Source of the DNA: Pleurotus ostreatus/Saccharomyces cerevisiae fusant | Taxonomy: Eukaryota > Opisthokonta | Assembly: GCA_024196135.1 (NCBI GenBank) | Contig: JAMQCK010000060.1 | Span: 48,491-112,490, forward strand | Length of the DNA stretch: 64,000 nucleotides | Direction: 5' to 3' | Shown: piece after piece, positions 1-9,176 of the stretch | Layout of the letters: every line of letters starts with the position of its first letter | Numbering within the stretch: position 1 is the stretch's first letter | The notes under the pieces: generated by a model | The model's input: only the letters and a program-made list of their open reading frames with translations | What the model was told of the DNA's origin: nothing | Databases searched by the model: none | Program-made: the position numbers and the translations under genes

Positions 1-2193
1 CTGATAATGTACTGTTCACAGAAACGCCGTATGTTTGAGCACGTCGTGGGCTTCGCGAAGTTCAGCGAGTACCTCGTCGTCGCCGCCATGGACCCCAAGT
101 CCCGTTCGCTGCAGCTACAAGTGTCGCTTGACGGCGCGAATTTCGCCGAGGGCCGCTTCCCGCCCAGCATGCACCCGGAGACACATGCAAGTACTCATCT
201 AGCATGCAGAGGGTCATGAAGCTGACAGCTCACAGGCCTACACCGTCCTTGAGTCGTCAACGAATTCGCTGTTCCTGCATATGACTATGTCTGAACCGCC
301 TAGCCCATACTGGGGCAACATTTTGAAGAGCAACTCGAACGGCACGTACTTCGGTGTCAGCGCGGAACACGTCAACCGTGATGAGCGAGGATATGTCGAC
401 TTTGAGAAGGTATATTGTGGGCGGTCTGTGAGCGTTGTGAGACGCTAATGCGTTATTCGCAGATGATTGGACTGGACGGCATCGCGCTCATCAACATCGT
501 CGGCAACGCGGACGAGGCGGTCTTGACAGGCCGCAAGGCGCTGCAGTCACGCATCACACACAACGACGGTGGAACGTGGAAGCCCCTCAACCCTCCGCCG
601 GTCGACTCCTTCGGCAACAAGTACGAGTGTCAAAGCACAGTGCGTAGACCTCTTGCCCGACTTCGCGAGGCGGTCCTGACTGTGCACGAGTAGAACTGCG
701 CGCTGCACATCCACGGATACACGGAACGCCTCGACCCGCGAGCGACGTATTCGTCGCCATCCATCGTCGGGCTGCTGATGGCCGTTGGCAACGTCGGCGA
801 GCATCTGCTGCCATACACGGAGTCGGACACTTTCCTCAGTCGTGACGCCGGCTTCACTTGGGAGGAGGTGCACAAGGTACTTATATTCTTCTGACTCTTC
901 GTCTTTGTGCTGACAGCCTGTAGGACGCCCACCTCTGGGAATTCGGCGACTCCGGTAGCGTCCTCGTCATGGCGAACGACGAGGAACCGACAGATCACGT
1001 TCTGTTCTCCACCAACGAGGGCAAGACCTGGCGCGAGTATAAGTTCGTCGAAGGCGGGAAGCTGCGCGTGCGGCAAATCGTAACTGTACCGAGCGATACG
1101 AGCCGAAGGTTCATCCTCATTGCGCATGGCCCGCGCGAGACGAACAGCTATGCTATCCATCTGGACTTCTCGGCGTTGACGAAGAAGCAATGTGAGTGAC
1201 TTAGTAGAAGATTCGTAAACCGCAGTACTGACGAATTCGACTAGGCGTACTAAGCATCGAGGACCCTGGCCACGATGACTTCGAGCTCTGGAGCCCCAGC
1301 GAGGAGCGCACAGAGCGCTGCCTCTTCGGTCGTCAAGTGAGTTTGTTCCTCCTTTATCTTGAGGCGTGACTCATCCATCATGCAGACCCTGTACCATCGC
1401 CGCGTACGCGACACGAACTGTGTCGTGGGCAAGCAGCCCAAGGCGGAAGAGCGTGTTCAGAAGAATTGTCTATGCACTGCTAGCGACTTTGAGTGGTAGA
1501 TATCCTCGTCGACGGCAACTGCGTTGGTGCTCATTGACCAAACAGCGAGTTCAACTACATGCGCAACGACGCGGGCGAATGTGTCCTCGTCCCTGGCACG
1601 CAACCGCTGCCGGATGACGATAGCGTTTGCCGTGCTGGTGACGAGTACTGGTACGAGCGCACGGCGTACCGCAAGATCCCGTACAGGTGAGTGATTTGCT
1701 CAACCATGTAATTAGAGTCTTAACTGACGACTCGTTCAGCTCCTGCGAAGGCGGCGAACGACCAGACCGCGGGCTCAGGCATATTTGCCCTGGCTTCCGA
1801 GCTCACGGAGCGTTGTTCTGGATGTCTATCATTGTGCTTCCGTTCGCCTTCACCGCGCTCATCGCGTACTGGTTCTACAAGCGCAGCGGCATGATGAGAG
1901 GGTGCGTCCGATCCATTCCATACACATTTACTTCTGCTGACCCTTCCTGCAGAACTATCCGCTTACCTGGAGATGGGCGTGGACTGAGCGCACCGTCCTT
2001 CGGCAACGATTCGCCAGTGCTCGACACTCTCGCGAGCGTACCATGGTTCATTATCGGCATAACCGGCATCGCATACGAATGGGCTGCCAGCCGAGTTGAG
2101 GGCTTCTTCGACGGGTACCGGTCAAGAAGAGGATACAGAAACGTGCCGATCGACGAAGATGCACAGATATTGAGATTCGAGGACGAGGAGTAG
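1..2193 (+). CDS. VPS10: VPS10/sortilin-type sorting receptor, 3' part (5' end outside window)
   Basis: Type I membrane receptor that carries vacuolar hydrolases such as carboxypeptidase Y from the late Golgi to the endosome. Only the C-terminal part is here; the gene runs off the left edge. Spliced exons give Asp-box/beta-propeller-type segments ([16 protein letters not shown]), then a Cys-rich 10CC-like module ([29 protein letters not shown]), one transmembrane helix ([20 protein letters not shown], about 1830-1885) and a cytoplasmic tail that includes a second hydrophobic stretch and ends at the stop in 2191-2193. Several introns of 50-60 nt are visible, for example 409-462 and 1687-1739. 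The intron after the HPETH segment is best read as GC-AG (187-235), because only that join restores the AYTVLES continuation. Identification is confident; exact splice sites are inferred. Confidence 0.88.
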
Positions 2194-2556
2194 AGTTATG
2201 CCAGGCTCAGTGCGAGAGCCAGGAGGAGGCCCCGCGAGTAGGATTGGTGGGTGACATATGTACCATCGCATTGTGGCTGCTATAAAAACAACTCGATTGA
2301 CTGCTTCATGCTAACGCTATCGCTGTATTTATCCGCTTCGTAGGATATGGATTAGGGCAGTCCTGTAATCGCTAGGTGTATCGAGTTGCACCTGCATCAG
2401 CCAGGTGGTCGTTCTCTTAGCGTGAAGTTTGTGGGCTGTGAGCAAGACCTTTGACATCAAAACAGGAGGGCATGCCCGCCGAGGTGCGACTACAGTAACA
2501 TTGCAAGTATGTTTTCCTTCCAAACCGAGGAAGGACACATGACAGCTTTGGCGAAA
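2194..2556. other. Intergenic stretch between VPS10 and tRNA-Ile
   Basis: This holds the VPS10 3' flank and the 3' flank of the minus-strand tRNA. I see no coding frame with conserved features. A run of four A on the plus strand near 2459-2462 reads as TTTT on the tRNA strand, about 95 nt past the tRNA, and is the nearest candidate RNA polymerase III stop that I noticed. Confidence 0.5.
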
Positions 2557-2630
2557 TGGCCCGTACGGGGGTCGAACCCGCGACCTTGGCGTTATTAGCA
2601 CCACGCTCTAACCAACTGAGCTAACCGGCC
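2557..2630 (-). tRNA. tRNA-Ile (anticodon AAU)
   Basis: Seventy-four nucleotides fold as a tRNA without an intron. The acceptor stem starts GGCCGGT and ends ACGGGCC plus discriminator A, with a D arm (GCTC/GAGC), an anticodon loop CTAATAA giving anticodon AAT, and a T arm with loop TTCGACC. The acceptor contains one G-G opposition at pair 5-68, which from memory is also present in animal tRNA-Ile(AAU), so it is probably a family trait and not damage. The sequence is identical to the plus-strand copy at 32883-32956. Confidence 0.96.
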
Positions 2631-2993
2631 GTGATCAGAGGAATACTGTGACCCACCTTGTCGCGCATTCCATACCCTAGCAAGCCTGAAATGAAGAGAA
2701 CAACCCAGTTGCCTGGCTACATACAAAGCACAACGACGACGAGGTAGGTAGTACAATCCGGTACGCAAAGCAATACATAACGAAGCAATCCACAGCCTGA
2801 GGCCCATGCTGAAAACAAGACTAGACGATACAGATGGTGGAGAAGAAGAGCAACAAACTTGCTATCGAGGGGTATCGGGGGGGGGGGCCTCGAGGAGGGC
2901 CGGTGCGTCAGAAGTGCGTCAGCTGCAGCTGCGTATGAATTTCGAAGCCTCATGGGGGCGTTGAGGCGTTGGCCTGGTCATGGTGTTGAGGCT
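2631..2993. other. Intergenic stretch with an 11-G homopolymer
   Basis: No supported gene. A run of eleven G occurs at about 2877-2887. The open frames here are short and overlap on both strands, as expected in GC-rich DNA. Confidence 0.5.
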
Positions 2994-3959
2994 CTAGCCT
3001 GGTACGGCCCACGAAGCCTGGCACGGCTCCTCGGGGAGGACCATGGGCGCATGAGCGAGCACGCTGCGCGCTGGCGACGAGCTCGAGTAGCGCGAGCGCG
3101 CGATGGACGTGCTGCGCGAGGCGGTGCCCGACCGCGCGGGTGCGCGGCAGGAGCCGATGGGGGACGGCCAGGTGGCGGGAAGCACTAGCGGGCTCAGTGG
3201 CGCGGCCGCAAGGTCGTCTTCTCCTGCCAGAAGGCCTTCTATTGGCGGTAGGTTGGTCAGAAGGGGTTTTGGGAGAGGCCGCTCGGGGGAGTAGGGGTGC
3301 GAGCGCGATAGCCGTCGGTGGTGGCGCCGCTGCTTGGATGCGCGGTGCTTGCCTGAGCCGCTTGCTGTCATTGCGTCAGTACGAAGGGTGTGCGGGACGC
3401 GGGGGATGAAAGGCGCACCCCAGTCAACTTGGCCCCTGCTTTCGATGGTCACTGTCGCCATCGTGGATGTGAGGCTCATCACGGGGTCGCAGGGGAGCGG
3501 TTCGAGCGTATGTCGATCCTCAACTCCCAGGAGCCCCAGGCCCATCACTGGTGTTTCTTGCTCGATTTCCGCGTCGATCTGCCTCGCCCGCTGGCTGGGG
3601 CGTCGCATTCTATCGAGACTGATGAGGTCCAGTGGAAGTAGATCCTCCTCTGCCAGGACGTATAAGCTCCCCGTATCGCGCACCGCCCCATTGTACTCAC
3701 CCTCATTCTCCCCAAAGCCTGGTATTAGCGTATCCAGCTCCTGGCTACTCGTCGCTGGATTCATCGCGATGGTGGTCGATAGCAATCGATGGATGGTGAA
3801 GATGGCGGTCGCTGTACGGTGCGTCTCCTGCCAGACGTTGGGAGGAGGGTATGGGTATGTCGTGGTGGCGGTCGAAGTGTGAGATAGTCCATTATGAAGG
3901 TCTAGCCGCATGTGCGCGGGCGCCTCGTGCAGGTCACGGTCGTCGGGCGGACGCGTCAT
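2994..3959 (-). CDS. Hypothetical disordered protein (322-codon open frame)
   Basis: I do not recognise this protein. The frame encodes a low-complexity product: a Thr/Pro/Tyr-rich N-terminus, an acidic middle containing LDTLIPGFGENEGEYNG and EEDLLPLDLISLDRMRRP, a His/Arg-rich basic stretch (HRASKQRRHHRRLSRSH) and a Pro/Ser/Ala/Arg-rich tail. No signal peptide, membrane helix or domain motif is visible. A candidate acceptor inside the N-terminal region (ending GTCTGGCAG) suggests the true first exon lies further upstream and that the first 45 or so residues may be intronic. The plus strand is also open in places, so this could be a partial exon or a chance frame. The coherent acidic block is the main support. 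Confidence 0.35.
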   Translation of the reverse strand: MTRPPDDRDLHEAPAHMRLDLHNGLSHTSTATTTYPYPPPNVWQETHRTATAIFTIHRLLSTTIAMNPATSSQELDTLIPGFGENEGEYNGAVRDTGSLYVLAEEDLLPLDLISLDRMRRPSQRARQIDAEIEQETPVMGLGLLGVEDRHTLEPLPCDPVMSLTSTMATVTIESRGQVDWGAPFIPRVPHTLRTDAMTASGSGKHRASKQRRHHRRLSRSHPYSPERPLPKPLLTNLPPIEGLLAGEDDLAAAPLSPLVLPATWPSPIGSCRAPARSGTASRSTSIARSRYSSSSPARSVLAHAPMVLPEEPCQASWAVPG

Positions 3960-4788
3960 CGGCGGGGCCGAGGAGCTCGGAGGGCGCTTCGCTGCGGCGG
4001 GCGACGACTAGGCCCACGCCGAAGTTAGTGCTTCCTGGCTGCGGCCTGTGTCACGACGGGAGCTTGCTATTGGTGGGAGGGTGTAGGCGCTCAAGGGCGC
4101 TTGTGAGGAAGCGTTGAGAAGCCAATGAAGTCTTGTGAATGGGCTTGATAGAAGGGCGTGGAAAGCCATACGGTCTACCTATTGTCCTTGTTCCTGTGCG
4201 ATGATCTGTGGATCCATAAACTGTGTCCTGAGAGGAAACTGACAGAGATCAACGGTACGTACCTCAGCATATTCACCCTTAATCACTGTAGGTCCAGGGC
4301 GGTCTAACATATCAGCTCAGAGACTGACGGCAGTACGGCGCTGTGGAACAGGAGCCACAATCCCTTGAGAACATCGGGCAAATGTATTAGGTCTTGGCTT
4401 GGTGACCTGCACCAAAAAGCGACATCGTGCTTGGGAATTTATGGTGGACAGGAGCAGCTATGTGACATACCACTCGCTTGGGCATTCGAATATACTTAAT
4501 TGTCATACGCATATTCAAGGATCGTCAAGGACATGGTAGAGGCTTCATTTAAAAGGTGAGAGCGCGCATGAGCGATGGTCCGGAGGCAAACCAGCTCGGC
4601 ACTTGCCGAGACCGATTTTGACGCCTTCATGTCTTCAACCAGTTTGAGATTGAGTTCCTTCGCAAAGGCGAGCATCGTTCGACTGGAAGTCACCGATCAT
4701 ACAGGATATCGTATAGGTGAGAAAAAGAGAGAGCATAAGTGATTAATCACAAATTCCCTGTAGTGTAGTATGGACAATGATAACCGCT
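3960..4788. other. Gene-poor stretch with one 65-codon minus-strand frame
   Basis: Only a short minus-strand frame (4496-4693, product beginning MTSSRTMLAFAKELN) stands out. It lies about 100 nt past the end of the orphan gene at 4789-5859 and has no recognisable motif. It might be a remnant of a neighbouring gene or chance. Nothing else is supported. Confidence 0.3.
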
Positions 4789-5859
4789 CTATAATGGTGG
4801 TATGCGCGTGTCCGAAATTGCGGATTCCGCAGGGCAAATGCCCCTTTTGTAGGTAAAGACGAAGCCATTGACGTCGGTGTTCGCATACGAAGCCAAGTAA
4901 TATTTCCTAGCGCGCAAGACGTCGACGCGTCCTAGCTCGCGCAGCCGGTGCATGCTTGACTTGATGACTTGTTGCCCGCCTTTCGCGGCGCGGACCCAGA
5001 GGCGGAGCTTTCTAAAGCGCGGGAGCAGGCCGTCCGCTAGCTTCTCTGCGAGGATCTTGTCGACAGCCATCCAGCGAGCGGCGACGTGAGCATCTTCAGC
5101 GTAGGTAGGCACGGTGAACTCGACGTCCAGACACTGAAGAGGAATAGAAGAGTCGATTTCGCTGATGAGGCGCTCGAGCGCGATCGGCACGAAGCACTTG
5201 TCGATTTCCCGCTCGAATATGAGGAGAACTTGCGTAAGGTTCTTCGCCAGCAGGAGAGGGTTTGCAGTGAGCGTCCCGCCAGACGAGAGCCAGGGCGAAG
5301 CGAGCTCGAGGTAGGTGAGCGACTTCGACATTTTCGGTAGTAGTCTCTTGAAGTCGTCGGCGCCCGGTGCGTTGCCAGAAGGAGGCGGTTGAATTCCACA
5401 GCACCTGACTATCAGGCGCTCCGCCCGGATAACATCGTAGGCGCAGCGACGGTCGAGGACCCAATTGACCATGGCCGCCAACCGCGCGGGCGCCCACTGG
5501 TGCGGGTCCTCGTACTCGTGCCCTTGATGCCAGGTCATATAGGGCCCGGCGTCGGCCTGCAGATTCAGCGCGCCGACCTTCGTGCGGTAGAGCCCCTTTC
5601 GCTCGTGATCGCTGAAGTCGACCATCACGTTGCGGAGGATGAGCATGTCGAGGGTGCTTCCCGGGCCCTGCGACCATCGTAGACTGTTATTGACGTGTGG
5701 CCCCCACGTTATTAGCCTGGTTGGTTGGCTTTCGTAGGGATACGGTGGCGTGGCGCATTCGAGAGAACTGGTCTCCGATGAGTTGTACTTGATTATGTTG
5801 GACGACTGTCGACGTCTGGTTGAGCTGCGACGGCCGCGGGTCTTCGATGGCACGGTCAT
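4789..5859 (-). CDS. F-box/LRR-like hypothetical protein, intronless, 356 aa
   Basis: A single uninterrupted frame from an ATG at 5859. The N-terminus is short, basic and Ser/Arg-rich (TRGRRSSTRRRQSS). The rest has the style of the large basidiomycete F-box-associated families: regularly spaced Leu-rich strands such as STLDMLILRNVMVDF, KSLTYLELASPWL, PLQCLDVEF and LPRFRKLRLWV. No F-box is visible, so it is either an F-box-less member or an unrelated orphan. It is divergent from RPB7, with about 570 nt between the starts. No substrate or partner can be inferred. I am confident that it is a coding frame and unsure of the family. Confidence 0.62.
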   Translation of the reverse strand: MTVPSKTRGRRSSTRRRQSSNIIKYNSSETSSLECATPPYPYESQPTRLITWGPHVNNSLRWSQGPGSTLDMLILRNVMVDFSDHERKGLYRTKVGALNLQADAGPYMTWHQGHEYEDPHQWAPARLAAMVNWVLDRRCAYDVIRAERLIVRCCGIQPPPSGNAPGADDFKRLLPKMSKSLTYLELASPWLSSGGTLTANPLLLAKNLTQVLLIFEREIDKCFVPIALERLISEIDSSIPLQCLDVEFTVPTYAEDAHVAARWMAVDKILAEKLADGLLPRFRKLRLWVRAAKGGQQVIKSSMHRLRELGRVDVLRARKYYLASYANTDVNGFVFTYKRGICPAESAISDTRIPPL

Positions 5860-6428
5860 TGGCGTGGGGCAGTGATGGTGGCTGGAATCGAAAGTGGCTG
5901 GAAGATGAATGTGAGAGGAAAGGCGCTTTCTTTCATTTTATGCATGCTTGGGCCCGCGTTTTGTGACTGTGATTGACACATTGGCCAACATGCATGAACT
6001 ACGCGCACCGCCACCTAATGTTGGCCAGGCGCGTGGCGATGTCTGTGGTCTTGTACAAAAGCTTCACTGAGTGATTCAGCAAAGTTCACTCACGTCCTCT
6101 CATAGAGACAGATGCCAGGGTGAGATACAGTCCATGGACCATGATGGACAAAGACAAGAGCGAAGCGCGCGACAAAACGACCGTGACCGACTGATGGCCC
6201 GCCTGTCACCGAACGCACAAGGGATAAGACCCATTAGGCAATCCAAAAATGGGCTTGCTTTCTGCCATCACGTTCAACGGCGACGACGCGTCCTGTCGCC
6301 TGCACGACCCCCCAGGACCCCTCACATCACCCCCTTGTTGAGCGCCCCCTTGAGGAGCGGTATCAGCAGCCTCAGGGCAGGATCCCCCACGTTTTTTGCA
6401 CACGGTTGGTTGAGGGAGTCGCGTCAAC
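5860..6428. promoter_or_regulatory. Divergent intergenic region upstream of RPB7
   Basis: This separates the start of the minus-strand orphan (5859) and the start of RPB7 (6429). It should hold both promoters. I see no clear TATA box or repeated operator-like motif. Open frames across it overlap the RPB7 exons in another frame and are rejected. Confidence 0.4.
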
Positions 6429-7314
6429 ATGTTCTTCATCGTGAGTCCTGCGCGTGCTCGAGCGCGAATGGGCGCTAAAGAATACTCCCCCCATTTCTCG
6501 TCGATCTTTTGGCACCCAACGACGCGCCCCACATAGAAAGAACTCACGCACTCGATCCTCCTGCACCCCTCCTTCTTTGGGCCGCAGATGACGAGCTTCC
6601 TGGAGGCGAAGCTCTACGCGGACGTCGAGGGGACCTGCTCCGGTCGCTTCGGGTACATCATCGCGGTCGTCAGCATCCTCGACATCGGGAAGGGCATGGT
6701 CATGAGCGGCAGCGGGCAGGTGCGTGGCAGCGCTTGTTGTGAAAGGTCCCCTTGTTCATAGCGTTTCATTCCCCCAGGCGGAATTCATCACGCGGTATCG
6801 GGCGATTGTGTTCAAGCCGTTCAAGGGAGAGGTCGTGGATGGCGTGGTCAACAATGTCACGAAGGCATGCGGTGCTCGAGGCTGCCTTGCGACGCAGCTA
6901 ACATGATCGTGGGCAGATGGGATTCTTCGCCGATGTCGGACCGTTGACGGTGTTCGTGTCGCATCAGGTGCGTATCCAAGCGATTATCCCCCCAGTCTTC
7001 TTGCTAACGAATATCATGCAGCTCATACACCCGGACATGAAATTCGACCCGAATTCTAATCCACCCTCCTTCGCGTCTGAAGATGCAGTAAGTATCTGCC
7101 ACGCCGCGAACCTGCCCTTCCCTCAAATGCTACGGCTCTAAACGCCCTTGTAGATCATCGAGAAGAACACGAAGGTCCGGTTAAAGATTGTCGGCACGCG
7201 TGTTGACGCGACGGAAATTGTGCGCTCCTGCCTTCCTTGCTCACAGCATCTCTGACGCCCTGCTAGTTTGCAATCGGGACAATAAAGGAGGACCATCTGG
7301 GCGTGATCGAGTAG
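6429..7314 (+). CDS. RPB7: DNA-directed RNA polymerase II subunit RPB7
   Basis: Stalk subunit that pairs with RPB4 on RNA polymerase II and contacts nascent RNA. Seven exons join to 170 aa, close to the usual 171: 6429-6440, 6537-6719, 6778-6864, 6917-6967, 7022-7087, 7154-7219, 7267-7314. The family hallmarks are LHPSFFGP, the tip-domain segment [44 protein letters not shown] and the C-terminal [14 protein letters not shown], covering the N-terminal tip and the S1-type OB fold. The first exon is only 12 nt (MFFI). Intron 3 (6865-6916) starts GC and ends AG; no GT donor gives the conserved NVTK-MGFF join. The gene is convergent with its polymerase III paralogue RPC25. Confidence 0.95.
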
Positions 7315-7853
7315 ACGTCTTTTGCGGTCGTCGTCCTTTGTAAACCCCTCAGCAAGAGTGCGAAGCTTTGCGCGTCGCGCGCCATATCAAAACTTCTTTC
7401 GCGGGCTTTGTCCTGCGCCGCGTCATGATAGAGAGGTCGTACCCTCTTGAAACGTCCGGGAGCCTCTCGTTGTATGCTTGCGTGTAGCATAGAGCCGTAC
7501 ACTAATCCTATGGCACAGAGTAGCACCTTTTGAATAGATGTTGTGACATCTTCGCGCTTGCAGTGACGGCTTTTGCGACGAGTCTTGATTTCCTGCGTGG
7601 TCGGAGCCAGGTGAACGAAGTATTATTGTGTCTAGCGTAATTCCTGCCGAATTAGGAAGGTATTGTTTGGCAGACAAAGAACGAGCCATTTCCGGCGCAT
7701 GAGCGTCGTGCCTTTCCGTAAAATCAGGCTCGATCTCTTCTCCATCCTCTGTCGGGAAGGAAGAGAAAGGCACTCTTGCGCAACATACATCGTTTGACGC
7801 AGGATATGCGCTCAGGGTACAGTTTTCTTGTGCACGTCATGATTACCGTCGCG
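7315..7853. other. Intergenic region between convergent RPB7 and RPC25
   Basis: This 540-nt interval between two gene ends should hold both polyadenylation regions. Two overlapping minus-strand frames (within 7263-7773) lack motifs, and one overlaps the end of RPB7, so neither is annotated as a gene. Confidence 0.5.
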
Positions 7854-8955
7854 TTAGCCTTCCTCCATCCCATCTTCAGCGTCTTGTTCTGCATTCCACC
7901 ACGCCGTCGGGCCCAATCCCTGTTCGCCTATCGAGCACTACAGATCGAACTCAGTCAACGCATCTCGCAAAGGACAGTCGCGCGTCGCCCCAACCCCACG
8001 ATGAACGTCTCGCAAATCCAACCCAAAATCACTCACAATAATCGTATAAGGCGGCCTCTTATTCTCCCCCGTCGGCGCCGCCTTCACGGGCCCGTTGATC
8101 TCGGGCTTCTGCACCGGCCCCGGCTCGTCGTCGTAGAACTCGTCCGCCTCGACGCGCATGCGGATGACCTCGCCGGCGTCGATGTACATGCGAGTGTCGG
8201 TGGGGGTGTCGAGGAGGACGTGGACGGAGAGAGGTTCGGTTTCTGGGGAAGGTGTGAGCGGGGGTGGGAGGAAGGGGGAGAGGAAGGAAAGGGAGGAAGA
8301 GGAAGGAAAGGGAGGAAGAGGAAGGGGAGGGAGGACGGACGGATGGGTGAGCATGGATCGAGGGTGGGGAGTAGGAGGATGAGTGAGCGATGAGTCAATA
8401 ATAAAGAGGGTAGACGTAAGGAAGGGTCGAGACAAACCTGAGGGGTTTTCTGGTGGATTTGGTAGCCAGAAGTGTGCGCGTTCGTTAGGGTCGAAAGCGG
8501 ATGGTTGTGGCAGGTACATGGCGGGGATGTATACATCGTCGAAGAAGTTTAAGCTCACTGGAATGCATCAGTATTATTCAGAGTATATCATGCGCGCAAC
8601 ACACCTCGTATCCCATCCTCATCTGAAGACTTGACCTTCCCAAGCACGACTTCTGAAGTGAACGGCCTAAAGACGACTAACCGAAACACAACTACACATC
8701 TGCGTTTAGTACGCATGAGCTCATCATCCCAGGCCATCCAAACGCACCCTTATACCACAACATCCCATCCCCATACCGCACCTTCCCCTCGCTCGCCTGG
8801 CTCAAGTCGAACACGCAGATCCCCAACCCGACATTGTGCAGTACGCGATTCGCGTATTTCTTGTTCAGCTCTGTTATGATTGCCTCTTGTGCGGGCACGC
8901 CAAAGTCGGAAGGGTGTATTGGTACGGTGTCCTTGATGATGGAGAGTTGGAACAT
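7854..8955 (-). CDS. RPC25: DNA-directed RNA polymerase III subunit RPC25 (RPC8)
   Basis: RNA polymerase III stalk subunit, paralogue of RPB7, needed for initiation on tRNA and 5S genes. Five exons (8748-8955, 8605-8691, 8438-8557, 8037-8242, 7854-7937) join to 234 aa. Visible hallmarks are the start MFQLSIIKDTVPIHPSDF, NVGLGICVFDL, the GDGMLWYK to VVFRLVVFRPF join, SEVVLGKVKSS, SLNFFDDVYIP and the C-terminal GLGPTAWW, matching the invariant end of RPC25. The last exon was found only by recognising that ending; the preceding frame otherwise reads on through intron 4. Intron 3 carries a long polypyrimidine tract on the coding strand. The start is the ATG beginning MFQLS, not the upstream methionine of the open frame at 9060. 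Confidence 0.94.
8268..8345 (+). repeat. Polypurine tract with 19-bp tandem repeat inside RPC25 intron 3
   Basis: On the plus strand this is almost pure A/G. Two adjacent exact copies of the unit AGGAAGGAAAGGGAGGAAG occupy 8281-8299 and 8300-8318, followed by a partial third. On the RPC25 coding strand it is a C/T-rich run about 25-105 nt upstream of the intron 3 acceptor at 8243. Confidence 0.9.
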
Positions 8956-9176
8956 GGTGGGGGAGGAGGAGGAGATGATGCTGAGCCTACTGATCGGGGA
9001 ATTGTGATTGATGCCGCGGACGCCGCGGCTTCGCCGAAAACAATGGCAGCGACGCCACAAATTGTATGCGCTCCTTTCTCCCTACTCCCATCATGGACCA
9101 TGGTACACCATCAAATATATGCTATCCCCCATGCAAAAGAGCTACATATTATCTGAAGCGTTTTTTTTCAACACGA

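Noticed and set aside
2557..2630. The G-G opposition in the tRNA acceptor stem as a sign of a pseudogene
   Set aside because: Both copies share it, and as far as I recall tRNA-Ile(AAU) of other eukaryotes has the same feature.
6071..6742. Open frames over the RPB7 start region
   Set aside because: They overlap RPB7 exons in other phases and encode nothing recognisable.
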